64,000 bases of DNA, taken from Frischella japonica (GTDB lineage: Bacteria > Pseudomonadota > Gammaproteobacteria > Enterobacterales > Orbaceae). The position numbers were made by a program, and so were the translations under genes. Location of the stretch: NCBI RefSeq assembly GCF_014489845.1, contig NZ_JABURY010000016.1, positions 78,829-142,828 on the forward strand, in the 5' to 3' direction. Numbering within the stretch: position 1 is the first letter of the stretch; each line of letters opens with the position of its first letter. The notes beneath the pieces are model-generated. The model saw only the letters and a program-made list of their open reading frames with translations, did no database searches and was not told the origin of the DNA. Of this stretch, positions 10,014 to 18,888 are shown piece by piece.

Positions 10014-11270
10014 TTATTTTTCGTAAACAGGAAATCGTTGACAAAGTGCTAATACTTGCGACTTAACATTGGCGATGACTTGTTCATCAGTAATATGATC
10101 TAATACATCACAAATCCAGTTTGCTAGCTGTTTAGCCTGCTCTTCTTTAAAACCTCGGCGAGTCATAGCTGGTGTTCCCAAACGAATACCGGATGTAATA
10201 AATGGACTTTTCGGGTCTTTGGGTACACTATTTTTATTTACGGTAATATTAGCACGACCTAATGCAGCATCGGCCTCTTTGCCGGTAATATTTTTATCAA
10301 CTAAATCAATTAAAAATAAATGATTTTGGGTTTCACCTGAAACCACTTTATAACCGCGTTTTATAATTTCATTAACCATGGTTTGGGCATTTTTAACCAC
10401 TTGATGTTGATAGTGTTTATATTCAGGTTCCATTGCTTCCTTTAAGGCCACTGCTTTAGCTGCAATCACATGCATTAATGGTCCACCTTGAGCACCCGGG
10501 AATACTGCTGAATTAAGTTTTTTATATAACTCTTCATCACCATCTTTTGCTAAAATTAATCCACCTCGTGGACCACCTAATGTTTTATGTGTAGTCGTCG
10601 TCACAACATGAGCAAATGGAATTGGATTTGGATAGACTCCCGCAGCAACTAATCCGGCAACATGTGCCATATCAACAAATAAATATGCGCCCACACTATC
10701 AGCTATTTCACGCATTCTTTTCCAATCAACAATACCTGAATAAGCCGAAAAACCACCAATAATCATTTTGGGTTGACTTTTTTGAGCAATTTTAGCCATC
10801 TCATCATAATCAATATGACCAGTTTCGTCTACACCATAAGCAACAATATGATAAAGCTTACCTGAGAAACTCACTGGTGCACCATGCGTTAAATGGCCAC
10901 CTTCAGATAAATTCATTCCTAAAACGGTATCACCTGGTTTTAATAACGCAGTATATACGGCAAAATTAGCTTGGGAACCGGAATGCGGTTGAACATTGGC
11001 ATAGTCTGCACCAAACAATGCTTTAGCTCGATCAATGGCTAATTGTTCAACTACATCTACAAACTCACAACCGCCGTAATAACGTTTTCCTGGATAGCCT
11101 TCGGCATATTTGTTTGTCAATTGTGAGCCTTGTGCTTGCATTACCCGAGGACTAGTATAATTTTCGGAGGCAATTAATTCGATATGCTCTTCTTGGCGTC
11201 GGTTTTCTCCTTGAATCGCATCCCAAAGATCTTTGTCATAATCGGCTATTGTCATTTGTTTAGTAAACAT
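10014..11270 (-). CDS. glyA: serine hydroxymethyltransferase
   Basis: GlyA converts serine and tetrahydrofolate to glycine and 5,10-methylene-THF, the main source of one-carbon units; it is a cytosolic PLP enzyme. At 418 residues it matches the family length (417 in E. coli). Visible landmarks are [15 protein letters not shown] near residue 35, [13 protein letters not shown], the cofactor-binding [14 protein letters not shown], and the PLP lysine in [14 protein letters not shown] (about residue 230). A GGAG ribosome site lies just before ATG 11270. It has its own terminator, so it is probably a single-gene transcript. Divergent from the SLC13 permease at 11663. Confidence 0.98.
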   Translation of the reverse strand: MFTKQMTIADYDKDLWDAIQGENRRQEEHIELIASENYTSPRVMQAQGSQLTNKYAEGYPGKRYYGGCEFVDVVEQLAIDRAKALFGADYANVQPHSGSQANFAVYTALLKPGDTVLGMNLSEGGHLTHGAPVSFSGKLYHIVAYGVDETGHIDYDEMAKIAQKSQPKMIIGGFSAYSGIVDWKRMREIADSVGAYLFVDMAHVAGLVAAGVYPNPIPFAHVVTTTTHKTLGGPRGGLILAKDGDEELYKKLNSAVFPGAQGGPLMHVIAAKAVALKEAMEPEYKHYQHQVVKNAQTMVNEIIKRGYKVVSGETQNHLFLIDLVDKNITGKEADAALGRANITVNKNSVPKDPKSPFITSGIRLGTPAMTRRGFKEEQAKQLANWICDVLDHITDEQVIANVKSQVLALCQRFPVYEK

Positions 11271-11662
11271 TTTTTCTCCTAATAGCTAAAGCTTAAGTTA
11301 TAAAAATTGTTAGTTTATATTTTATGGGAATTTATACTCGCCTATCATAAAGCGATACCTATTTTTTTATCAACATAAAGATGCAATTTGCATACATTTT
11401 ATTATTAATTGGTTATATGAATAAAAACCTTGTAAATTATGATGTTGCCGGTTTGTTATTTAATATAGCTAATTTTAACCAAGACGCTTAATAAAATAAG
11501 CTAATAATTATCACATAATCAATTAAAATAATTATATAAACTGTGCTTTTACTTATAACAAGTTGAATATTAATAATTTTTATTTATTACTTCTCGATTT
11601 GGCTTAATGAATATATTCAATTAAAATGAAAGGCTGTAATTGATAAAGCTACACTATAAATA
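11271..11662. other. divergent intergenic region glyA / SLC13 permease
   Basis: This 392-base gap must contain the glyA promoter (minus) and that of the permease (plus). It is very AT-rich with many TATA-like hexamers, so I do not single out one. No coding frame or RNA fold stands out. Confidence 0.5.
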
Positions 11663-13057
11663 ATGAAACTAAATAACCTATTATCAATATTAATAGCATT
11701 TATTGTGCTATTTAGTATTCGGTTTGCTTTACCTGAAATCGATGGTTTATCCAATGAAGCTAAATCTACCCTCGCTATAGCAGCATTTTCAATTATCATA
11801 TGGCTTACCGCAGCATTAGAAGATGTAATAAGCGGTTTTATGGTATTGTTATTATTATGTTTATTACATGCCACTACAATTCAAGGTGCTTTAATTGGCT
11901 ATTCTAATTCAGCTTTGTGGTTAATTGTGATTGGATTTATCATGGCAACATCAATGGATAAGAGTGGTTTATCCAAACGCATTGCACTTATTCTTTTAAA
12001 TTACTCAGATGGCAAAGTCATCCGAATATGCTGGTCGGTTGCTGCCGTCATGCTAATATTGACTTTTTTAGTTCCTTCAATTACTGCTAGAGTATTATTA
12101 ATGTTGCCAATTGTGATGGGTATTGCCAGTGCCTTTAACTGTAAACCCGGTAAAAGTAATGCAATTAAAGCGATACTTTTGATTGTCTCAATTAGTGGCA
12201 CAATGATGAGTATGGCGGTTATCACCGCGCATGCAGCCAATCCAATTACAGCGGGACTTATTGAGAAAAATCTCGATATTACAATTAGTTGGACTTTGTG
12301 GTTTAAAGTAGCGGGTTTACCATCTTTAGCGTTATCCATTATTTCGATAATGTTAATCACTATGATCTGGCGACCTGAGTCACTAAATTCACAAAATGCT
12401 AAGACATACATCGAACACGAAATCCAAGCGTTAGGTAAACTGACGCGCAAAGAATTATATACTTTAATCGTTTTTGTATTGACGCTAGTGTTATGGGCAA
12501 CAGATTCCCTTCATAATACTCCTATTTTAGTCGTTGGTCTTGCTAGTAGTATCGCGCTATTGTGGCCTACGGTTGGTGCGATAACATGGAAACAAGCACA
12601 ATCACATATCCCTTGGAGTGTATTTATTCTCTATGGTGCAGGATTATCAATGGGAATGGCCCTCGTGAATACCGGAGCGGCAAAATGGATAGCTGCAATG
12701 GCATTTTCTCCATTAGCTGATCTAACCATTGAATGGCAATTGGTAGCAATTATTTGGTTTATCACTGTTTTACAATTGATATTTACTGGTGGCGGACCTA
12801 AAACGACAGCACTAATGCCAATTGTTATCACTTTTGCTATGCATAATTACACGAATTCACTGATTTTTAGTATGATTATCGGTATTAATATGCTACATCA
12901 ATATATTCTACCGGTTAATAACATGCCTAACATGATCATTTTGGGCAGTGGTTATATTAAACCTAGAGAGATGATCATAACTGGGATAACAATGAGTATT
13001 GTTTCTGCTATTTTTATGAGCATTATGGTGTTTACTTATTGGCAATGGTTACTTTAA
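11663..13057 (+). CDS. SLC13/DASS-type anion (dicarboxylate-like) permease
   Basis: This 464-residue inner-membrane protein has about 11-12 hydrophobic segments. It resembles the divalent anion:sodium symporter superfamily: the first half has TFLVPSITARVLLMLPIVMG (about residues 135-154), corresponding to the Ser-Asn-Thr-like substrate/sodium loop, and the second half repeats a hairpin with TGGGPKTTALMPIV (about residues 375-388). Such proteins import dicarboxylates, tricarboxylates or sulfate; the substrate cannot be read here. It stands alone between glyA and yhdT. In a bacterium with little TCA capacity a dicarboxylate importer or exchanger would make sense, but that is inference. Confidence 0.8.
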   Translation: MKLNNLLSILIAFIVLFSIRFALPEIDGLSNEAKSTLAIAAFSIIIWLTAALEDVISGFMVLLLLCLLHATTIQGALIGYSNSALWLIVIGFIMATSMDKSGLSKRIALILLNYSDGKVIRICWSVAAVMLILTFLVPSITARVLLMLPIVMGIASAFNCKPGKSNAIKAILLIVSISGTMMSMAVITAHAANPITAGLIEKNLDITISWTLWFKVAGLPSLALSIISIMLITMIWRPESLNSQNAKTYIEHEIQALGKLTRKELYTLIVFVLTLVLWATDSLHNTPILVVGLASSIALLWPTVGAITWKQAQSHIPWSVFILYGAGLSMGMALVNTGAAKWIAAMAFSPLADLTIEWQLVAIIWFITVLQLIFTGGGPKTTALMPIVITFAMHNYTNSLIFSMIIGINMLHQYILPVNNMPNMIILGSGYIKPREMIITGITMSIVSAIFMSIMVFTYWQWLL

Positions 13058-13344
13058 TCAACCGTCTGACTAAGGTTTAAAGCGATCTAATCAAGTTAAT
13101 AAATATTTATTAATTAGATTAATATCATCTAACAAAATGGCAGTTTTGTAATTAGATAATTAAATTAAAACGTTGCAATTAAAAGACCTTTTAAAATTTG
13201 TGAATGAAAATGATTATTCGGTATTCCCTTTAACAAAAATGGCTTAATATCCAATAACTAACCCAACTTAAAGCGAAGTAAATAGGCTTGCTTATTTACC
13301 GGGATTATTTTACTCTAGTCTTTTTTTATAAGACCATCGCTATT

Positions 13345-13605
13345 ATGACAGATAAACGTTACTTACAAGCAAACAAAGAAGCTAGATTATCGTTATATAT
13401 TACCCTATTTTATATGGTAAGTTGGATTTTATCTGCTTATTTTCTGAGTAATAAACAAGGGTTATTTGGCTTTCCTGCTTGGTTTGAAGTTTCATGTATT
13501 TTTACGCCTATTGGTTTCATTGCTTTGTGTTATATCGTCGTAAAAACGCAATTTAAAAACATCTCTCTTGAAAATAAACCAAATGATTTAACCGTTGATG
13601 AGTAA
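13345..13605 (+). CDS. yhdT: YhdT family small membrane protein
   Basis: This 86-residue protein has two membrane segments (about residues 15-32 and 47-66) and lies immediately before panF, exactly as yhdT does in E. coli; function is unknown. The typical family start is MxxKRYLQANKEARLSL-like, so I take ATG 13345. An upstream in-frame start at 13288 would add 19 residues that do not look like the family. The gap to panF is 9 bases, so the genes are co-transcribed. Confidence 0.85.
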   Translation: MTDKRYLQANKEARLSLYITLFYMVSWILSAYFLSNKQGLFGFPAWFEVSCIFTPIGFIALCYIVVKTQFKNISLENKPNDLTVDE

Positions 13606-13614
13606 ACCTTAATT

Positions 13615-15075
13615 ATGCATACTGATATCATTATACCCTTGGTGCTTTACTTAGTATTTGTCTTTGCCATTTCTGGCTATGCTTATCTTAAACGTAAACA
13701 AAGTGATCAATTCACTGATTACTTTATAGGTAACCGTACCATGGGTGGCTTCCTATTGGCAATGACGCTGGCAGCAACGTATATTAGTGCCAGTTCATTC
13801 ATTGGAGGACCTGGCGCAGCTTATAAATTTGGTTTAGGTTGGGTGTTACTGTCTATGATACAAGTCCCTACGGTACTTCTATCATTAGGCATTTTAGGCA
13901 AAAAGTTTGCTATACTCGCGCGTAAATATAATGCCATTACCTTAAGCGACATGCTTTATGCGCATTATAAAAATCGTTTAATTATTTGGTTAGCCAGTAT
14001 CGCCATTGTCGTAGCCTTTATTGGTGCCATGACCGTACAATTTATTGGTGGGGCTCGCTTATTAGAGTCTTCTGTTGGTATTCCGTATAATTATGGTTTA
14101 TTAATTTTTGGTATTGGAACCGTTGTTTATACTGCCTTTGGCGGTTTTCGAGCGGGTATTTTAAATGATGCCTTCCAGGGGATGGTAATGCTGATTGGCG
14201 CCATTTTATTGTTGGCTGCGATAATCTATGCCGGCGGTGGAGTGAATCATATGATGGAGACCATTAGACAAATAGATCCAGCCTTAATGACACCACAAGG
14301 TCCTGACAATTTTATGGATTTTCCTTTTATGGCATCATTTTGGATCTTGGTCTGTTTTGGTGTGGTTGGATTACCGCATACGGCTGTTCGCTGTATGGCT
14401 TATAAAGATAGTCAAGCGGTACATCGTGGCATAATTTTAGGAACTATCATTGTTACTGTTATTATGTTTACTATGCATTTATCTGGCGCATTAGGACGGG
14501 CCATTTTACCTGACTTGTCGATTCCGGATCAGGTCGTACCCAATTTAATTGTCACTGTTTTACCTCCTGTTATGGCTGGTATCTTTTTAGCTGCACCCTT
14601 AGCCGCCATTATGTCAACGATTAATGCTCAATTATTACAAGTTTCATCTGTTTTAATTAAAGACCTTTTCTTATCCATTAAACCAGAAGCTAAAAAAAAT
14701 GATAAAGCTTTAACACGGGCATCCGTCCTGATTACCTTTATATTTGGTGCACTATTAATAATTGCTGCATGGAACCCACCAGATATGGTGATTTGGTTAA
14801 ATTTATTAGCATTTGGAGGGCTTGAAGCAGTATTTCTATGGCCATTAGTCTTGGGATTATATTGGAAAAAAGCTAATGCATGCGGTGCTTTATCCTCAAT
14901 GATTATTGGTGCAGCGACATACATTTTTTTGATATCATATAATATTAAGATATTTGACTTCCAACCCATCGTACCGACATTACTGTTAGGGCTTATCGTA
15001 TTTATAATCGCCAATAAATTTGGCAACACTTTACATAATAAGGATTATTATGCCTTGGATTCAAATAAAAATTAA
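13615..15075 (+). CDS. panF: sodium/pantothenate symporter
   Basis: PanF imports pantothenate, the coenzyme A precursor, with sodium; it is an inner-membrane SSF-family symporter. The 486-residue product (483 in E. coli) has about 13 membrane segments, with the early [20 protein letters not shown] (near residues 37-56) and [17 protein letters not shown] core, and [14 protein letters not shown] near residue 180, all characteristic of the family. It sits between yhdT and prmA, the enterobacterial arrangement. Its last 26 bases overlap the beginning of prmA. Confidence 0.95.
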   Translation: MHTDIIIPLVLYLVFVFAISGYAYLKRKQSDQFTDYFIGNRTMGGFLLAMTLAATYISASSFIGGPGAAYKFGLGWVLLSMIQVPTVLLSLGILGKKFAILARKYNAITLSDMLYAHYKNRLIIWLASIAIVVAFIGAMTVQFIGGARLLESSVGIPYNYGLLIFGIGTVVYTAFGGFRAGILNDAFQGMVMLIGAILLLAAIIYAGGGVNHMMETIRQIDPALMTPQGPDNFMDFPFMASFWILVCFGVVGLPHTAVRCMAYKDSQAVHRGIILGTIIVTVIMFTMHLSGALGRAILPDLSIPDQVVPNLIVTVLPPVMAGIFLAAPLAAIMSTINAQLLQVSSVLIKDLFLSIKPEAKKNDKALTRASVLITFIFGALLIIAAWNPPDMVIWLNLLAFGGLEAVFLWPLVLGLYWKKANACGALSSMIIGAATYIFLISYNIKIFDFQPIVPTLLLGLIVFIIANKFGNTLHNKDYYALDSNKN

Positions 15076-15931
15076 TACCACCAATGTGCTCGCTGAACAA
15101 TTTAGCGATCTACTTGAAGCAAGTGGTGCTGTATCTGTTACATTTCAAGATACCTTCGATAATCCGGTATTTGAGCCTCTTCCTGGGGAAACCCGTCTAT
15201 GGGGTAATACGGATGTCGTTGGCTTATACGAGGCAAATATAGATACCAATAGCTTAGTGAACTTTTTACAAACATCGCCAATTTTTACTCAGGAAGTAAA
15301 TTATAAAATTGAACAATTGGAAGATAAAGATTGGGAACGTGAATGGATGGATAACTTTCACCCTATGCAATTTGGTCAACGACTTTGGATTTGTCCAAGT
15401 TGGCGAGAAGTACCTGATCCTAATGCCGTCAATGTCATGCTTGATCCAGGTTTAGCCTTTGGTACCGGTACCCATCCAACAACCTCTTTATGTTTACAAT
15501 GGCTTGATAGTTTAGATTTACAAGATAAAACGGTCATTGATTACGGTTGTGGTTCAGGTATTTTAGCGATTGCCGCGTTAAAGTTAGGCGCCAAAGCAGC
15601 AATTGGTGTGGATATTGATCCACAAGCCTTACAAGCTAGTCGAGACAATGCCGCACGCAATCATGTCAGTGAAAAATTATCGCTTTATTTAGCCAAAGAT
15701 TTACCTAACAATCTCGTTGCTGATGTAGTTGTAGCAAATATTTTAGCTGGTCCATTAAAAGAGCTTGAACCTAATATTCAAATTTTAGTTAAGTCTAACG
15801 GTTGGTTAGGTTTATCAGGCATATTAGCAAGCCAATCAGATAGTGTTTATCAAGCTTATCAAACACATTTTCAACTCGATCCTATTATCACTCTGGATGA
15901 ATGGTGCCGTATAACAGGCACTAAGAAGTGA
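15050..15931 (+). CDS. prmA: ribosomal protein L11 methyltransferase
   Basis: PrmA trimethylates ribosomal protein L11 using S-adenosylmethionine. From ATG 15050 the protein has 293 residues, exactly the E. coli length, and starts [10 protein letters not shown]; an AGGA site lies just before this ATG, whereas a start at 15020 would add ten atypical residues. The N-terminal L11-binding domain includes [20 protein letters not shown], and the catalytic domain has [16 protein letters not shown] and the SAM loop [14 protein letters not shown] (about residues 163-176), then [10 protein letters not shown]. It overlaps panF by 26 bases. The usual downstream dusB-fis pair is not present. Confidence 0.96.
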   Translation: MPWIQIKINTTNVLAEQFSDLLEASGAVSVTFQDTFDNPVFEPLPGETRLWGNTDVVGLYEANIDTNSLVNFLQTSPIFTQEVNYKIEQLEDKDWEREWMDNFHPMQFGQRLWICPSWREVPDPNAVNVMLDPGLAFGTGTHPTTSLCLQWLDSLDLQDKTVIDYGCGSGILAIAALKLGAKAAIGVDIDPQALQASRDNAARNHVSEKLSLYLAKDLPNNLVADVVVANILAGPLKELEPNIQILVKSNGWLGLSGILASQSDSVYQAYQTHFQLDPIITLDEWCRITGTKK

Positions 15932-16228
15932 TTCAATAAATCTTATTAATTTTGATAGCAATAATTAGTTTCTGTCAATAAAAGGTATCTTATGGTACCT
16001 TTTAACGCTCGCTAAGTGATAAATAATTAATATTAGATAAAATAAGATTAGCTTTACTAAAATAGATTAATACTTTTTCGCTAATTACGTTACGAGAATA
16101 TTTTAGGGCGGGTAAATTGACGATGAAATATCAATATCATTATAAAATCATAGAAATTGATTAACTAACTAGCTAAATCACTAGCTTCTAAAAATATCAT
16201 CTTGATACCATTTCAAAATAGATCTGTG
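15932..16228. other. convergent intergenic region prmA / fdhD
   Basis: This gap between convergent genes contains one hairpin (see 15980-16003) and otherwise no frame or signal that I can name. Confidence 0.5.
15980..16003 (+). terminator. probable terminator after prmA
   Basis: AAAAGGTA and TACCTTTT form a perfect 8-bp stem around an 8-base loop, 49 bases after the prmA stop. The A and T flanks give it terminator character on either strand, so it may also stop transcripts from fdhD. Confidence 0.6.
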
Positions 16229-17020
16229 CTATGCCTTAATCCTGTGTTCTCCTGAATAAATGACCCCTTTATCTCCTTTAAAAAACCCGATTAATGTTAA
16301 ACCACATTGTTGAGCTGCTTCTACTGCAAGAGACGTGGCTGCTGACACTGCAAACATGATTTCTACACCACATTTTGCTGCTTTTTGGACCATCTCATAA
16401 CTTGCTCGACTAGAAACAATAATTACCCCTTGCTGTTGCTGCTGTTTGGCACGAAAACCCAATAATTTATCAAGCGCCACATGGCGACCGATATCTTCAA
16501 ATCCAGCAATAAAATGTCCTTTATCATCTAACCAGACTGCCGCATGTGTACAACCGGTTTCAGCGCCAACAAGCTGGACTGATTTTAAAAGTGATAGGCT
16601 TTGTTGAAAATCATCTAACACGATTTGTATTGTTAATGGTAAACCAGTTAATGATTGGTAAACTTCATTGAGTTGTTCACGACCACAAATACCACATCCC
16701 GTACGACCTACCAAATTACGTCTTTTCTGCTTTAGCGCCATAAAACGACGTGTTGACAGCTCAATATTAATCGTTATTCCGTTATCATTCTCTTCGATAT
16801 CGATACCATAAATGTCATTAACCGATTCTATGATATTTTCACTGAGGGTAAAACCAATTGCAAAGTACTCTAAATCTTTAGGCGTCACCATCATGACAGC
16901 ATGTGAAATACCATTATAGACTAGCGCTACCGCAACTTCTGTAGCGACAACATCATCCTGTACCCCATTTATTATAGCTTGGTTGAATTTATTTACTGTT
17001 AACGTTCTAAGTAATTGCAC
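16229..17020 (-). CDS. fdhD: formate dehydrogenase accessory sulfurtransferase
   Basis: FdhD passes sulfur from IscS to the molybdenum cofactor of formate dehydrogenases. The 263-residue product has the conserved GRTGCGICG with two cysteines (109 and 112) that carry the persulfide, the AIGFTLSE segment near residue 55, and the C-terminal ETGCTHAAVW, EDIGRHVALDKLLG and SSRASYEMVQKAA motifs. The start is GTG at 17020 with AAGAAGG upstream; no ATG is available. Its presence implies a molybdopterin formate dehydrogenase elsewhere in the genome, consistent with mixed-acid fermentation; no fdh genes lie in this window. Confidence 0.95.
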   Translation of the reverse strand: MQLLRTLTVNKFNQAIINGVQDDVVATEVAVALVYNGISHAVMMVTPKDLEYFAIGFTLSENIIESVNDIYGIDIEENDNGITINIELSTRRFMALKQKRRNLVGRTGCGICGREQLNEVYQSLTGLPLTIQIVLDDFQQSLSLLKSVQLVGAETGCTHAAVWLDDKGHFIAGFEDIGRHVALDKLLGFRAKQQQQQGVIIVSSRASYEMVQKAAKCGVEIMFAVSAATSLAVEAAQQCGLTLIGFFKGDKGVIYSGEHRIKA

Positions 17021-17074
17021 TGGTTAATAACCTTCTTAATCTTTGTTTAATAAACCCGATCTTACGCTAAATTT

Positions 17075-17413
17075 TTATTCCGGATAAATTAAAAATAATC
17101 GAATAAGTGCCATTGCTACCATACCAACAATAACAATCCACATCAAATTTTTTGTAATAATAGCACTAATTACAGTGGGAATAGTTGCTAAAGCATACTG
17201 GTAATGTAGCGTTGGCCATCTATCTGGTTGATAGATCATCAAACTTTGAACCAATAAAGCTGTTAAAATACATAATGGTACATAAGATAGGAAATCTAAA
17301 ATAATTTGGGGAATCCGCATTTTTCTTACCATCAAAAATGGTATAATTCGCGGTAGCCATGTTACTAAGCCACATCCCAAGATAACCAATAAACTATAAA
17401 TACTTATTTGCAT
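17075..17413 (-). CDS. azlD: AzlD-type small subunit of a branched-chain amino acid exporter
   Basis: AzlC and AzlD together form LIV-E family exporters for branched-chain amino acids or analogues (YgaZH is the E. coli pair). The product is a 112-residue membrane protein with four hydrophobic segments and the family pattern LGCGLVTWLPRIIPFLMVRK near residue 12, then FLSYVPLCILTALLVQSL. I use ATG 17413, 10 bases inside the end of azlC, because the longer frame would need a TTG. Confidence 0.85.
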   Translation of the reverse strand: MQISIYSLLVILGCGLVTWLPRIIPFLMVRKMRIPQIILDFLSYVPLCILTALLVQSLMIYQPDRWPTLHYQYALATIPTVISAIITKNLMWIVIVGMVAMALIRLFLIYPE

Positions 17414-18099
17414 TTTTGTATTATCACTCCCGTTAAACAACCAATTATTGTAGCAAGTAATAAAGCTAACTCTGGTACCATATATCGCATAAAGAAAATA
17501 ACCAAAATTGTGACAATTAACATAATACTAAAATTACGCCGTATTGAATGCGTTTTATCGCTGATAAGTTGTAAATAAAGTAAACCGACAAACATCGCTA
17601 TTAAAGAATAATCGAAACCAAATTGATAGGGATCGGGTAACCAATTTCCCAATACTGCCCCCACAATACAAGATAAAATCCAAGCCACATATGCCGTTAA
17701 GTTTAATCCTTGCATCCAATGGGCATTAATACTTTTCTTTTTTGTAATAGCATTCACTGCTACAGCAAACGTTTCATCGGTCAACAAACTGCCAATGGCG
17801 ATATTATTTAATAATGAAAAGCGTTTGAAATAAGGTGCAACAGTCATACTCATTAATAAATGGCGTAAATTAACCAAAAAAACTGTAAATATAATAGCGG
17901 TAATGGGGGCTGACATGGCAATTAAACCGGTGATAATAAATTGAGCTGCTCCAGCGTACACCATAATAGCTAATAGAGTTACTTCTAAAATACTTAAATT
18001 AGAAGCTTTACCAATAATTCCTGCCGCAATGCCAATACCTATATAACCTAATAAAGTAGGAATACAATCAGTAACTCCCTCTTTAAATGAGTGATTCAT
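17404..18099 (-). CDS. azlC: AzlC-type large subunit of a branched-chain amino acid exporter
   Basis: This 231-residue inner-membrane protein starts MNHSFKEGVTDCIPTLLGYI, matching the usual AzlC beginning FKEG...P..LGY. The motifs MVYAGAAQFIITGLIA and FLVNLRHLLMSMTVAPY (about residues 55-70 and 90-106) mark the family, and five further hydrophobic segments follow. An in-frame ATG at 18195 would add a 32-residue basic leader not seen in the family, so I favour 18099. It overlaps azlD by 10 bases, a typical two-subunit arrangement. The real substrate cannot be read from the sequence. Confidence 0.88.
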   Translation of the reverse strand: MNHSFKEGVTDCIPTLLGYIGIGIAAGIIGKASNLSILEVTLLAIMVYAGAAQFIITGLIAMSAPITAIIFTVFLVNLRHLLMSMTVAPYFKRFSLLNNIAIGSLLTDETFAVAVNAITKKKSINAHWMQGLNLTAYVAWILSCIVGAVLGNWLPDPYQFGFDYSLIAMFVGLLYLQLISDKTHSIRRNFSIMLIVTILVIFFMRYMVPELALLLATIIGCLTGVIIQKCK

Positions 18100-18324
18100 A
18101 ATCGATCTAATTTGTAATTTTCGTCGTTTTTTTATTATAGAAAATAACTGACGTTTAGGCGATATGATAAGTGAAGAATTTATTGTGCCCTGCATATTTT
18201 TATATAAGATAGAGATGGTTTTTTATAATTGCTTAATAAAACCCTTATACTTTCCTTTAGGTAATCGATTGAGATTAATGTAAAATATTTTGTAACGATT
18301 CCTCTAACTTGAGAATTTAAAGTT

Positions 18325-18855
18325 ATGTCGATACATGAAATTACCCAATTAACAATGGAATTCATTAAAACTCATCAAATGTGGGCACTACCGATTATTT
18401 TCCTGCTATCATTTGGAGAATCATTAGCAATTATTTCGTTAGTAATCCCTGCCACAGCTGTTTTATTAGCTGCCGGAGCTTTAATTGGCACCGATCTTCT
18501 TCCTTTTGTGCCGACAATGTTAGCGGCATCGTTCGGGGCGATTTGTGGCGATTGGATATCATATTGGTTGGGAAAACACTATCATCAAAAAGTGATTCAA
18601 TCTTGGCCACTAAATAAACATCCAAAATTAGTTTATCGTGCAGAACAATTCTTTCAACGTTTTGGCATAATGGGCGTATTTATAGGTAGATTTTTTGGGC
18701 CATTGAGGGCTTTAGTTCCTCTTGTGGCAGGCGCGATGCATATGCCTAACTTAAAATTCAATATTGCAAATATTACTTCGGCACCAATTTGGGCATTTGT
18801 AATTCTTGCACCGGGAGCTTTTGGTATGCAGTGGTTAGAAACGTTTTTTGGTTAA
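18325..18855 (+). CDS. DedA family membrane protein
   Basis: DedA proteins are inner-membrane members of the VTT/SNARE-associated superfamily; several act as undecaprenyl-phosphate or phospholipid flippases. The 176-residue product has the family hallmarks: ISLVIPATAVLLAAGALIG (about residues 36-54), ASFGAICGDWISYWLGK and the conserved GRFFGPLRALVPLVAGAM (about residues 116-133), whose arginines are functionally important in DedA members. It is transcribed alone, between oppositely oriented azlC and mscM. Which E. coli paralogue it corresponds to (YohD-like size) is not clear. Confidence 0.88.
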   Translation: MSIHEITQLTMEFIKTHQMWALPIIFLLSFGESLAIISLVIPATAVLLAAGALIGTDLLPFVPTMLAASFGAICGDWISYWLGKHYHQKVIQSWPLNKHPKLVYRAEQFFQRFGIMGVFIGRFFGPLRALVPLVAGAMHMPNLKFNIANITSAPIWAFVILAPGAFGMQWLETFFG

Positions 18856-18888
18856 CTATCAATAATGACTAGTATATTTTAAATGGAT

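Noticed and set aside
12001..12831. Minus-strand frames opposite the SLC13 permease
   Set aside because: Shadows of a clear membrane protein gene; no start signals.
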